From: Chloroflexota bacterium
GTDB taxonomy: Bacteria > Chloroflexota > Dormibacteria > Aeolococcales > Aeolococcaceae
DNA: 21,146 nt
NCBI GenBank assembly: GCA_005889515.1
Contig: VBHE01000069.1
Location: 1 to 21,146, forward strand
Direction: 5' to 3'
The translations under genes and the position numbers were made by a program. The notes under the pieces were generated by a model. It was not told the origin of the DNA. It did not search any database and saw nothing but the letters and a program-made list of their open reading frames with translations. This document shows positions 13,765 through 20,982 of this stretch, in pieces (the first letter of the stretch is position 1; each line of letters begins with the position of its first letter).

Positions 13765-14220
13765 CGGCTTCTCCTGGGGCGGCGGACCGCGCGCGAGAGC
13801 TCGCCGCGGACGGACGACCGGCGGTGGTCGGGGGAGGGGAGCGAGGGACCTGCGGGAGCATGGCGCGAGCCACGCCGCGGATCCGGGCCGGTCGTCGAAC
13901 GCGTCCCGGTCCGTCACACGGCGATCGCAGCCATCCCGCGACCCATCACAGCGGTCACCGCCCTGCGACCGTCCGAGGGTGACGGCCGGGGACCCCACGC
14001 CGCGTCAAGGCGAGGGTACGGACGCGGACAAACGCACCACCAGCGCGGAGTACCCGGAAACAGGCGCCGAGGACTGCATCGTTAACGAGTTCTTTCTCTG
14101 CGCTTGTCCGCTCTTCTCCCCGCTTGTCCACATCCGCAAGACCGGCGCCGAAGCGACGTTGCTCACTGGCGCGCACCGGACGGTGGGCGCGTCAGCACCG
14201 GAGAGAACGGGAGAGAACAC
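13765..14220. other. 456-bp gene-free divergent region with direct repeats
   Basis: No convincing gene lies between the Tat-DUF6916 gene and the phosphatase gene; the open frames here are Arg/Pro-rich and start nowhere credible. The right third (about 14080-14240) is AT-richer than the surroundings. CGCTTGTCC occurs at 14101-14109 and again at 14121-14129, exactly 20 bp apart. A near-copy in opposite orientation (GGACAAACG) lies at 14026-14034. I could not assign a confident -35/-10 pair for either direction. Confidence 0.4.
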
Positions 14221-15894
14221 GTGTCCATTTCGTATCGTCGTGTCATCGGCGTCGCAGGCGCTCTGACCTTCGCGGCCATCCCGCTCGGCGCGATGGGCCC
14301 GGCGGCGGCCGGTCACCAGACCACGGCCCAGCACGTGCTGCTGCTGTCGGTCGACGGCATGCACCAGTCGGACCTCGACTTCTACGTCACTGCGCACCCG
14401 AGCTCGGCTCTCGCCAAGCTGGTGCACAAGGGCGCGGAGTTCACCCAGGCGCAGACCCCGGTTCCGTCGGACTCGTTCCCCGGCATGGTCGCCCAGGTCA
14501 CCGGCGGCAACCCGTCGTCGACCGGCGTCTACTACGACGACACCTGGAACAATGCGCTGCTGCCCGCGGGCACCACCTTCGCGCAGTGCAGGAGCGGAAC
14601 CGTCGAGCCCGGCGTCGAGGTGACCTACTTCGAGCAGCTCGACAAGGATCCGCTGCGGCTCGACGCCGGCCAGGGCCTGACCGGCCTTCCCGGCAGCATC
14701 CTGCAGATGACCGGCCACCCGCAGAGCCTCATCGACACCACCCAGCTGCCCGTCGACCCGAGCAGCTGCCTGCCGGTGTTCCCCCACCAGTACATCAAGG
14801 TGAACACGGTCTTCGAGGTCGTCCACGGCGCCGGCCTGCGCACCGCCTGGTCCGACAAGCACCCCGCGTACGAGATCCTCAACGGTCCCTCGGGCAACAG
14901 CATCGACGACCTGTTCACCCCGGAGATCAACAGCAACGCGCCGAACCCGCCGCCGGCCCCCTCGACCGGTGACTGGACCAGCGACAACCTCCTCACCCAG
15001 CAGTACGACAACTACAAGGTCGAGGCGGTGATCAACGAGATCAAGGGCCTCGACCACAGCGGCAGCACCCACGCCGGCACCCCGGCGCTCTTCGGCATGA
15101 ACTTCCAGACGGTCTCGACCGCGGAGAAGCTGCCGACCTCGCAGGGCCAGCCCGGCGGCTACCTCGCCGACGGCGTCACCCCCGGTCCGGTTCTCATGCG
15201 CGCCCTCGACTTCATCAACACCGAGGTCGGCAGCATGATGGACGCGCTCAAGCAGCAGAAGCTCGAGAGGACCACCACCATCGTGCTCTCGGCCAAGCAC
15301 GGCCAGTCGCCGATGCAGCCGTCCGCGCTCACCCGCATCCCCGACGGCCCGATCGTCGACGCCCTCAACGCCGCCTGGGCCGCCACCCCGGGTCATTCCG
15401 GAACCACCCTGGTGAACTTCAACGTCGACGACGACGCGATGCTGATCTGGCTCAGCGATCACTCGCCCGCCGCCACCACCTTCGCCAAGAACTTCCTGCT
15501 CGGCCACAACGGCACCGGCAACGACATCAACGGCAACCCCAAGGCCTACACCGCCTCAGGGCTGGCCACCGTCTTCGCCGGCGCCGACGCCGCCAACTAC
15601 TTCCACGTCCCCGTCGGCGACGCCCGTGTCCCGGACATCTTCGGGATCGTCCAGCACGGTGTCGTCTACACCGGGAAGAAGGGCAAGATCGCCGAGCACG
15701 GCGGCGCCGACCCGCAGGATCGCCACGTGCCCCTCGTCGTCTCCGGCGCCGGGGTCCACCGCAACGGCAGCGTGAGCTCCGACGTGGTCGAGACCACGCA
15801 GATCGCGCCGACCATCCTCGAACTGCTCGGCCTCCCGGCCAACGCCCTCCAGGCGGTGCAGATCGAGGGCACCCGCGCCCTCCCGCTGAACTGA
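14221..15894 (+). CDS. Exported alkaline-phosphatase-superfamily enzyme (type I phosphodiesterase/nucleotide pyrophosphatase-like)
   Basis: A 557-residue secreted hydrolase. Residues 1-31 form a signal peptide (MSISYRRVIGVAGALTFAAI then PLGAMGPAAAG). Core motifs of the superfamily follow: VLLLSVDGMHQSD with metal-ligand Asp45, PVPSDSFPGMVAQVTGG with the probable nucleophile Ser85, LSAKHGQSP (His360), FNVDDDAMLIWLSD, and IAEHGGADPQDRHVPLVVSG with His493. The enzyme should cleave phosphate mono- or diesters, using two metal ions, outside the cytoplasm; its substrate is unknown. The usual SDHG metal motif reads AKHG here, which I recall from one subfamily. GTG 14221 is used because the signal peptide begins there and GGGAGA lies about six bases upstream. 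It ends at a strong palindrome shared with the convergent hydrolase gene. Confidence 0.87.
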   Translation: MSISYRRVIGVAGALTFAAIPLGAMGPAAAGHQTTAQHVLLLSVDGMHQSDLDFYVTAHPSSALAKLVHKGAEFTQAQTPVPSDSFPGMVAQVTGGNPSSTGVYYDDTWNNALLPAGTTFAQCRSGTVEPGVEVTYFEQLDKDPLRLDAGQGLTGLPGSILQMTGHPQSLIDTTQLPVDPSSCLPVFPHQYIKVNTVFEVVHGAGLRTAWSDKHPAYEILNGPSGNSIDDLFTPEINSNAPNPPPAPSTGDWTSDNLLTQQYDNYKVEAVINEIKGLDHSGSTHAGTPALFGMNFQTVSTAEKLPTSQGQPGGYLADGVTPGPVLMRALDFINTEVGSMMDALKQQKLERTTTIVLSAKHGQSPMQPSALTRIPDGPIVDALNAAWAATPGHSGTTLVNFNVDDDAMLIWLSDHSPAATTFAKNFLLGHNGTGNDINGNPKAYTASGLATVFAGADAANYFHVPVGDARVPDIFGIVQHGVVYTGKKGKIAEHGGADPQDRHVPLVVSGAGVHRNGSVSSDVVETTQIAPTILELLGLPANALQAVQIEGTRALPLN

Positions 15895-15909
15895 CCCACC
15901 CTGGTCCAG

Positions 15910-15940
15910 GTCCCCGCCCGGCGCCGCGCCGGGCGGGGAC
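15910..15940. terminator. Bidirectional terminator, 15-bp perfect palindrome
   Basis: Bases 15910-15924 and 15926-15940 are exact reverse complements around a single C, giving a very stable GC hairpin. It sits between the stop of the phosphatase gene (15894) and the stop of the convergent dienelactone hydrolase gene (15953), where a shared terminator is expected. No T-run flanks it on either strand. Confidence 0.65.
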
Positions 15941-15952
15941 CGCTCCCCTCTG

Positions 15953-16675
15953 CTACGCCGATCGCGCGAGGTGGCGGTCGAAGAAGGCGAGGATGCGATG
16001 GCGCGCATCCTCGGCGGACGGTTGGTGGTAGCCGCCGCCCATGACCGCCCCGGCGACCCGGAAGAGCACGCTGTCGTGGTCGTTGAGGAAGGAGTGCCCG
16101 CAGTCCGGATACTCCTTGACGTCGTGATCGACCCCGAGCCTTCCCAGCGCACCCTCGAGCTTCGCCGCCGCACCGCGCAGGGTCCGGTCGCGACGCCCGA
16201 AGCTGCCGACGATCGGGCAGGCGCCGCCGAGCAGGCTCTCGACCTTCCTGGGCACCATCCCGTAGTTCACGCTCGAGGCGGCAAACCCGTGCCCGGGGGC
16301 GAGCAGGAGTGCGAAGCCGCCGCCCATGCAGAAGCCGATGACCCCGACCCGGCCGGTGCAGTCGTCGCGGCCCGCGAGCCAGCTGCGGATCGCGTCGATA
16401 CGCTCGAAGGTGGGGCCGTGGCGGCGGAGCAGGTCGCGGAATGTCGCCTGCAGGCAGACCGCCCTCCGTGCCCAGGAGAAGAGGTCCGGCGCGACCGCGA
16501 CGTAGCCGGCCTCCGCCAGCCAGGAGACCTGGCGGCGCAGGTCGGAGGTGTCGCCGAGCGCGTCGTGGATGACCACGACGCCTGGCCGGCGCCCCTCGAC
16601 ACCGGGAAGCGCGAGGCGGCAGCGCAGCTCCACGCCGGCGACCGGACGGGTGATCTCGAACTCCCGAACGGCCAT
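15953..16675 (-). CDS. Dienelactone hydrolase family protein
   Basis: A 240-residue alpha/beta hydrolase. The family triad is visible: nucleophile Cys116 in GFCMGGG, Asp163 in SFGRRDRTL and His194 in [27 protein letters not shown] near residues 32-49 is the oxyanion/helix region. Classical members open the dienelactone ring in chlorocatechol breakdown, but many relatives have other ester substrates, so the reaction here is open. There is no signal peptide. ATG 16675 begins the family-like text ([11 protein letters not shown]); an in-frame GTG at 16705 would add ten residues without support and reach almost to the divergent polymerase gene. The start-to-start gap with that gene is 35 bp, so the promoters overlap. 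Confidence 0.88.
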   Translation of the reverse strand: MAVREFEITRPVAGVELRCRLALPGVEGRRPGVVVIHDALGDTSDLRRQVSWLAEAGYVAVAPDLFSWARRAVCLQATFRDLLRRHGPTFERIDAIRSWLAGRDDCTGRVGVIGFCMGGGFALLLAPGHGFAASSVNYGMVPRKVESLLGGACPIVGSFGRRDRTLRGAAAKLEGALGRLGVDHDVKEYPDCGHSFLNDHDSVLFRVAGAVMGGGYHQPSAEDARHRILAFFDRHLARSA

Positions 16676-16710
16676 CGGCGCATTCTGCCCGGATTCGGCG
16701 CGCACCCGCT

Positions 16711-17742
16711 ATGGTGGCGGGCGTGAAGGACGAGGTCGTGGTGGTCGAGGCCTCCGGGCGGGAGGTCCCGATCAGCAGCCCGGACAAGGTGTTCTTCGCG
16801 GAGCGCGGCGACACCAAGCTCGCCCTGGTCCGCTACTACCAGTCCGTCGAGGAGCCGCTGCTCGCCGCGATGGGCGGCCGGCCGGTCCTGCTCCAGCGCT
16901 TCCCCAACGGGGCGGGCGGGCCGTCGTTCTTCCAGAAGCGGGTGCCCGAATCGCACCCCGACTGGCTGCAGACGACGATCGTCAGCACCCCGAACGGCAC
17001 CACCTCGCGGGCGCTCGTCGCCGCCGACCTCGCCCACGTCCTCTGGGCGGTCAACCTCGCCTGCCTCGGCTTCCACGTGTGGCCGTCGCAGGCCTCCGAC
17101 CCCGAGCACGCCGACGAGCTCCGCATCGACCTCGATCCGACGCCGGGGGTCACATTCCCCATGGTGCAGGAGGCGGCGCACGAGGTGCGCTCCCTGCTCG
17201 ACGAGGCGGGTGTCGCCGCCATGCCGAAGACCACCGGCAATCGCGGCATCCACGTGTACGTGCGCCTACGTCCGCAGTGGACCTCCTACGAGGTCCGCTC
17301 CGCCGCGGTGGCGGTGGCGCGCGAGCTCGAGCGGCGGCGCCCGGACCTGATCACCGCCGCGTGGTGGAAGGAGGACCGCGGGCGCCGGGTATTCGTCGAC
17401 TTCAACCAGAACGCGCCACACAAGACGATCTTCGGCGCCTGGTCGGTGCGCGCCCGTCCCGGGGCCCAGGTCTCGACCCCGTTCTCCTGGGACGAGCTCG
17501 ACGCCATCGATCCCGACGCGCTCACCATCGCCACGGTGCCGTCCCGGGTCGCCGCCGGCGGGGATCCGTGGGCGCCGATGGCCGCCACGCCGCAGTCGCT
17601 CGATGCGCTGCTCGCGCTCCACGAGCGCGACATGGCCGACGGGCTCGTCGACGCCCCCTGGCCGCCGGTGTATCCGAAGATGCCCGGCGAGCCTCCGCGG
17701 GTCGCGCCGAGCAGGGCGCGCAAGGTCGTCGATTCGGGCTGA
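16711..17742 (+). CDS. Stand-alone LigD-type polymerase/primase domain protein
   Basis: A 343-residue protein corresponding to the polymerase (archaeo-eukaryotic primase fold) module of bacterial DNA ligase D, which fills gaps and adds nucleotides, often ribonucleotides, during non-homologous end joining. Motifs: ISSPDKVFF near the N-terminus, RIDLDPTPG with catalytic Asp140 and Asp142, KTTGNRGIHVYV with His181, and RRVFVDFNQNAPHKTIFGAW with the third Asp230. It ends after the domain with a basic tail (SRARKVVDSG). No ligase or nuclease module is fused, and no Ku gene is in the window, so partners must lie elsewhere. ATG 16711 lacks a clear ribosome binding site; GTG 16722 is out of frame. 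The divergent neighbour is the dienelactone hydrolase gene. Confidence 0.9.
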   Translation: MVAGVKDEVVVVEASGREVPISSPDKVFFAERGDTKLALVRYYQSVEEPLLAAMGGRPVLLQRFPNGAGGPSFFQKRVPESHPDWLQTTIVSTPNGTTSRALVAADLAHVLWAVNLACLGFHVWPSQASDPEHADELRIDLDPTPGVTFPMVQEAAHEVRSLLDEAGVAAMPKTTGNRGIHVYVRLRPQWTSYEVRSAAVAVARELERRRPDLITAAWWKEDRGRRVFVDFNQNAPHKTIFGAWSVRARPGAQVSTPFSWDELDAIDPDALTIATVPSRVAAGGDPWAPMAATPQSLDALLALHERDMADGLVDAPWPPVYPKMPGEPPRVAPSRARKVVDSG

Positions 17743-17749
17743 GGGGAGC

Positions 17750-18082
17750 TCACCTCGCCTTGCACCCGCTCGGAGTGCAGACCTCGTTGGGTGCGCAGCA
17801 GTCTGCGCCGCACTTTGTCTCGCCCGGATTGTTGCAGGTGCCGTTGACCGGAGTGCAGCTGCCGTTGGTGCACCGCTCCTCGGCGGTGCAACAGTCGCCG
17901 TTGGGGCCGCAGACCGTCCCCGGGCACGGAGCCCCGGCCGCCCAGGCGGTCCGATCGCGGCCGCCTGCGGTCAGCGCGATCAGCGCCAGCCCGGCGCCGG
18001 TGCCGATGCGTCGCAGCAGCTGGCGCCGCGAGAGCGCGCCCGAGGCGACGTCACGGGTCAGTGCATCGAAGGCGTTCTGCAT
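17750..18082 (-). CDS. Tat-exported cysteine-rich mini-protein (12 Cys)
   Basis: A 110-residue protein. A helical leader (MQNAFDALTRDVASGA) precedes a twin-arginine-like signal, SRRQLLRRIGTGAGLALIAL, with cleavage probably near AWAAG (residue 50). The mature 60 residues hold 12 cysteines in two similar knots: C-x4-C-x5-CC-x5-C-x4-C (53-76) and C-x7-C-x3-CC-x5-C-x4-C (83-107). It resembles small disulfide-rich repeat domains found in secreted bacterial proteins; function is unknown. The frame is open to an ATG at 18130, but that codon lies inside the -10 box of the promoter described next, so ATG 18082, with GGGGAG about ten bases upstream, is the start. It converges on the polymerase gene with a 7-bp gap. 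Confidence 0.75.
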   Translation of the reverse strand: MQNAFDALTRDVASGALSRRQLLRRIGTGAGLALIALTAGGRDRTAWAAGAPCPGTVCGPNGDCCTAEERCTNGSCTPVNGTCNNPGETKCGADCCAPNEVCTPSGCKAR

Positions 18083-18125
18083 CGCGTGATCGCTCCCCGG
18101 TGACCGTGCGGACAGGCGTCGGGGA

Positions 18126-18155
18126 ACCATAGTCAGGCGTTCGCCGAGCTGTCAA
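18126..18155 (-). promoter_or_regulatory. Sigma-70-type promoter of the cysteine-rich gene
   Basis: On the minus strand TTGACA (18155-18150) is followed after 18 bases by TATGGT (18131-18126), a consensus -35 and a 4-of-6 -10. Transcription would begin near 18119, leaving a leader of about 37 bases before ATG 18082. This excludes the upstream ATG at 18130 as the start codon. Confidence 0.5.
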
Positions 18156-18193
18156 CGCCACCCGCGGCCAATCTGGCCACTCGCTGCAGAAAG

Positions 18194-18212
18194 GCTCTCA
18201 CCCTGTGAGAGC
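18194..18212 (-). terminator. Hairpin terminator of the small gene at 18218-18517
   Basis: GCTCTCAC (18194-18201) pairs perfectly with GTGAGAGC (18205-18212) around CCT. On the minus strand the stem is followed by CTTTCTGC, a short T-rich run. It lies 5 bp after the stop codon of the small unknown gene and upstream of the cysteine-rich gene's promoter, so it insulates the two. Confidence 0.5.
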
Positions 18213-18217
18213 TCACA

Positions 18218-18517
18218 TCAGCGGTCGGACCCGGGCACCCTGACGATCACGTAGCCGTGCCAGCCGCGCTGGGTGCGCAGCCATTCGTGCGCCTCCGCCT
18301 CGGTCTTGCCCCAGAGCTCGGCGTCGTCGGCGCCGGGGCCGAAGCCCGGCCCGCGCACCTCGGGCGGCGGGTACCGACTCGCCACCCAGTCGCAGGGGGT
18401 CACCTGGTCGAAGCTCGCCGGCGCTCCGCCGACCGGCCTCCATTCGTCCCCGTCACGGACATAGGCGTGGCCCTCGGCCGGGCGCCCCGAAGTGATCGGA
18501 CGCGGAGGCCCACTCAT
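18218..18517 (-). CDS. Small protein of unknown function
   Basis: A 99-residue hydrophilic protein that I do not recognise. It starts with a proline-rich segment (MSGPPRPITSGRPAEGHAYV). It then has DGDEWRPVGGAPAS, a single cysteine in VTPCDWVASRYPPPEVRGPG, an acidic GADDAELWGKTEAEAHEWL stretch that may form a helix, and the ending GYVIVRVPGSDR. There is no signal peptide or membrane helix. The frame has an earlier ATG at 18541, but the residues before 18517 look non-coding; neither has a good ribosome binding site. A hairpin terminator follows the gene. Coding status rests on the compact frame, its flanking signals and ordinary amino-acid composition. Confidence 0.6.
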   Translation of the reverse strand: MSGPPRPITSGRPAEGHAYVRDGDEWRPVGGAPASFDQVTPCDWVASRYPPPEVRGPGFGPGADDAELWGKTEAEAHEWLRTQRGWHGYVIVRVPGSDR

Positions 18518-18613
18518 ACCCCGAGGATGCACGCCGCCCACCCCGGACGCCAGGGCCGAAGGTCACACATCTGCCGGTTCGAGGTGACCTCCGGCCCTAC
18601 CGGGACATCAGAG

Positions 18614-19204
18614 TCATGTCGTGTACTGCGGCCGGCGCAGCGCGGTGAGCACGTGGTCGACCACCGCGGCGGCGTGGCCCTCGGGGAACGGCCGGTGGGC
18701 GATGAAGCGCCGGTAGAAGGCGGGCCCGGCGAGGAGGTCGATGGCGAGCTCGATGTCCGCGGCGGCCGCGATGTCGCCGCGCTCACGCGCCTCGACGAGG
18801 ACCTGCCGCACCGGCTCACGGCGGCGCTCGGTGATGTGCGCGTGCAGGGCCCACAGGGTGGGATCGCGCTCGGCGGCGTCGATGAAGGCGGCCATCAGGC
18901 GCGCGAAGGGCGGGACGTCGACGAGGGCCTCGAGCCGGGAGATCAGCTCGATCAGGTCGGTCCGCAGCTGCCCGGTCGACGGTCGCGGAAACGGTTCGGA
19001 GGCGAGCTCGAGGGCGTCGACCAGCAGCGTCGCCCGCGACGTCCAGTGGCGGTAGACGGTCGCCTTGCTCGCCCCGGCGCGTCGCGCGACCGCCTCCATC
19101 GTGAACCCGGACATGCCGTGGTCCGCGAGGACCTCCAGCGCCGCGCGGAGCACCCGTTCGCGAGCGCGCTCGCCCCGCGGGATCGGAGTTGACGTCCCGA
19201 GCAT
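18614..19204 (-). CDS. TetR/AcrR family transcriptional regulator
   Basis: A 196-residue repressor. The helix-turn-helix lies at about residues 15-60: RERVLRAALEVLADHGMSGF, TMEAVARRAGASKATVYRHW, TSRATLLVDAL. The rest resembles the TetR_C ligand-binding domain (DIELAIDLLAGPAFYRRFIA near the C-terminus). ATG 19204 begins right before the domain; the frame continues 68 codons upstream into the divergent gene, which is a shadow. It is divergent from the nitroreductase gene with a 55-bp gap full of repeats, so it probably controls itself and that gene. Confidence 0.9.
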   Translation of the reverse strand: MLGTSTPIPRGERARERVLRAALEVLADHGMSGFTMEAVARRAGASKATVYRHWTSRATLLVDALELASEPFPRPSTGQLRTDLIELISRLEALVDVPPFARLMAAFIDAAERDPTLWALHAHITERRREPVRQVLVEARERGDIAAAADIELAIDLLAGPAFYRRFIAHRPFPEGHAAAVVDHVLTALRRPQYTT

Positions 19205-19236
19205 CGAAACGGTAGCGTACCACTCGCATCGAAACG
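19201..19236. promoter_or_regulatory. Direct and inverted repeats between the divergent tetR and nitroreductase genes
   Basis: GCATCGAAACG occurs at 19201-19211 and again at 19226-19236, 25 bp apart. Between them GGTA-GCG-TACC (19211-19221) is an inverted repeat. The first direct repeat covers the tetR start codon. A TetR dimer could bind the inverted repeat; the role of the direct repeats is open. Confidence 0.45.
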
Positions 19237-19259
19237 ACAGCGGATCGATAGGTGGTGCC

Positions 19260-19727
19260 ATGACCCCCCAGCCGCGGACGCCGATCAGGCTCCCCGTGTT
19301 CGTCGAGGTCCTCGGCCCGGTCGGTCGCCGCCTCCTCGCCCTGGGGATCCCGATGGGCCCTGACACGCTCATGACCGTTCGCGGCCGCAGCAGCGGGATG
19401 CCCCGCACCGTCGCGGTCGCGGTGGTCGAGGTCGACGGCCGGCGCTGGGTGGTCGGCGCCTACGGTGAGGTGAACTGGGTGCGCAACCTGCGCGTCGCCC
19501 GCGAGGCGGAGGTGCGCATCGGGCGGCGGTGGCTGCGGTTCTCCGCGGCGGAACTCAGCGGGGACGAGGCCACGGTGTTCTACCGCGACCTGCTCGTGCC
19601 CTACGTCGACCGCCAGCGGCCGATTCTCCGGTCCTTTGTGCGCTGGCTCCTGCGCGACACCCTCGCCGACCTGCCGGCTGCGGCGCGCACCCGCCCGGTG
19701 TTCGAGCTGCGCGCGCAGCCCGGCTGA
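19260..19727 (+). CDS. DDN-type nitroreductase/deazaflavin (F420)-dependent oxidoreductase family protein
   Basis: A 155-residue split-barrel flavin/deazaflavin-binding protein of the Ddn family, best known from the mycobacterial nitroreductase that activates nitroimidazoles using reduced F420. Family text is clear: TLMTVRGRSSGMPRTVAVAV (36-55), DGRRWVVGAYGEVNWVRNLR (59-78) and EAEVRIGRRW. The loop usually reads GG near residue 69; here it is YGE. F420 dependence is inferred from the family. ATG 19260 has AGGTGG four bases upstream. The divergent TetR gene is its likely regulator. It converges on the J-like membrane protein gene with a 20-bp gap. Confidence 0.87.
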   Translation: MTPQPRTPIRLPVFVEVLGPVGRRLLALGIPMGPDTLMTVRGRSSGMPRTVAVAVVEVDGRRWVVGAYGEVNWVRNLRVAREAEVRIGRRWLRFSAAELSGDEATVFYRDLLVPYVDRQRPILRSFVRWLLRDTLADLPAAARTRPVFELRAQPG

Positions 19728-19747
19728 GCGTCGAGGAACGCGGGGCG

Positions 19748-20773
19748 CTACTGGGCGAGGTTGCTGGTGTCGATGGCCGGGAGACCGAGGTCCGTCCGGA
19801 TCCTGGCGTCGGCGGCGACCATCGCCGCCTGGTCGGCGGTGATCGCCACGCCGTTGTCGCTGCAGGTCGCCCCCACGGTCGGGCTGCTCGTGCAGGTGTT
19901 CGCGCTGTAGTCCCGCTCGAACTGGCGCAGCGCCGCGATCAGCCGGTCCACGTCCGCATGCATCTCCTGCGGGAAGGTGATCGCGTTCACCCCGTTGGCG
20001 AAATCGGTCTCACTGCCGCCCGCCACGTCGAGCCTCCCGTACGCCGTGGCGGCCGCGGTGCGGACTCCGGAACCGGTCCCGTAGCTGGCGCCGGCCACGC
20101 CGTTGGTGCCGCGGTGCCTGCTCACCTCCGCGGCGATCAGGCCGCCGCCGATGACGAGGGCGATGAGGGCCACGCCGATCCCGGCGCGGCGGTGCAGCGG
20201 GCGGCCGGGCGGATACGGGGGGAAGGTCCCGGGGCCGTTCGGCCAGGTCGGCGCCGCGAGCCGGCTCACGTCGCGAAGGCCGACGAGGTTGCGGGCGAGC
20301 ACGACGAAGTTGAAGAAGAACGAGATGGTGCCCCACCAGCCCTGGGTCAGGGTGGTGTCGGTCATCCGCCGGCCGATCGACTGCCCGCAGTGACGGCAGA
20401 AGAAGCCCTCCACCCGCTGCATCGTCCTGAAGACCAGGCGGCCCTTCTGGGAGGCGAAGCTCACGTGCACCGCGGGCGCGCCGTTGCAGTGCTGGCAGAG
20501 GGGCGCTGTCGACGCCGGTGCGGCAGGGGTGGCGGGCGGCGGCGGCGGCTCCGTGGGGGCGGAGGTCTGCACCTCGGTGACCAGGCCGATGCTCTCGTCG
20601 TACGTCCGGCGCGCCGCGTCGTCCTGGAGGAGCTGCCAGGCGTCGTTGAGCACGGCCCGGTTCTCCGGGGAGTACGTCACCGAGGCCTTGCGGAGATAGG
20701 CGTCGCGGATCTCATCCGTGGTCGCGGACGGCTGCACGCCGAAGAGCTCGTAATGGTTCACCCTGTCACCCAT
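19748..20773 (-). CDS. Membrane protein with a degenerate J-like domain and CxxC...CxxC zinc-ribbon-like segment
   Basis: A 341-residue protein. Residues 6-60 look like a DnaJ domain (NHYELFGVQPSATTDEIRDA, later NDAWQLLQDDAARRTYD), but the loop that should read HPD is YSP, so it cannot stimulate DnaK in the usual way. A Pro/Ala linker (70-92) leads to CQHC (93-96) and CRHC (126-129), then TLTQGWWGTISFFFN, a motif I associate with membrane-anchored proteins of Actinomycetota. One transmembrane helix lies at about 198-214 (GIGVALIALVIGGGLIAA). The outer C-terminal domain has two cysteines (NTCTSS, GATCSD). ATG 20773 directly precedes the J-like domain; an in-frame GTG at 20809 is less likely. 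Function unknown. Confidence 0.8.
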   Translation of the reverse strand: MGDRVNHYELFGVQPSATTDEIRDAYLRKASVTYSPENRAVLNDAWQLLQDDAARRTYDESIGLVTEVQTSAPTEPPPPPATPAAPASTAPLCQHCNGAPAVHVSFASQKGRLVFRTMQRVEGFFCRHCGQSIGRRMTDTTLTQGWWGTISFFFNFVVLARNLVGLRDVSRLAAPTWPNGPGTFPPYPPGRPLHRRAGIGVALIALVIGGGLIAAEVSRHRGTNGVAGASYGTGSGVRTAAATAYGRLDVAGGSETDFANGVNAITFPQEMHADVDRLIAALRQFERDYSANTCTSSPTVGATCSDNGVAITADQAAMVAADARIRTDLGLPAIDTSNLAQ

Positions 20774-20890
20774 CCAGATGTCCACGTGGCGCAACCGCCC
20801 ACGGCCCACAAGTCTTGGGGCTGCGCCCGGTGGTGGTGGTGCGGTCCTGTCCCGGCGGCGGCACCGATCCGTAACGATTCCGTGTGGGCA

Positions 20891-20904
20891 GACCCGATCG
20901 GGTC
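20891..20904. promoter_or_regulatory. 14-bp perfect palindrome in the 209-bp divergent region
   Basis: GACCCGATCGGGTC reads identically on both strands. It lies between the J-like membrane-protein gene (start 20773, minus) and the secreted-protein gene (start 20983, plus). An additional small inverted repeat (CCGGCG TCG CGCCGG) follows near 20949-20963. The first is a candidate dimer operator; the second could be a leader hairpin. No gene is seen in the rest of this gap. Confidence 0.35.
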
Positions 20905-20982
20905 ATGCCGCACAGGTTTGCGCGTGCGCGGCCGTTGTGCTTGAGGACCGGCGTCGCGCCGGCCGCATGGGAAGGAACGAAG

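Noticed and set aside
12853..13873. 348-codon minus-strand frame including the GNAT
   Set aside because: Only the part from ATG 13315 downstream is GNAT-like; the upstream portion is a shadow of the Tat-DUF6916 gene.
14005..15507. 500-codon open frame antisense to the phosphatase
   Set aside because: Low-complexity composition with no motifs, while the plus strand has a signal peptide and all catalytic motifs.
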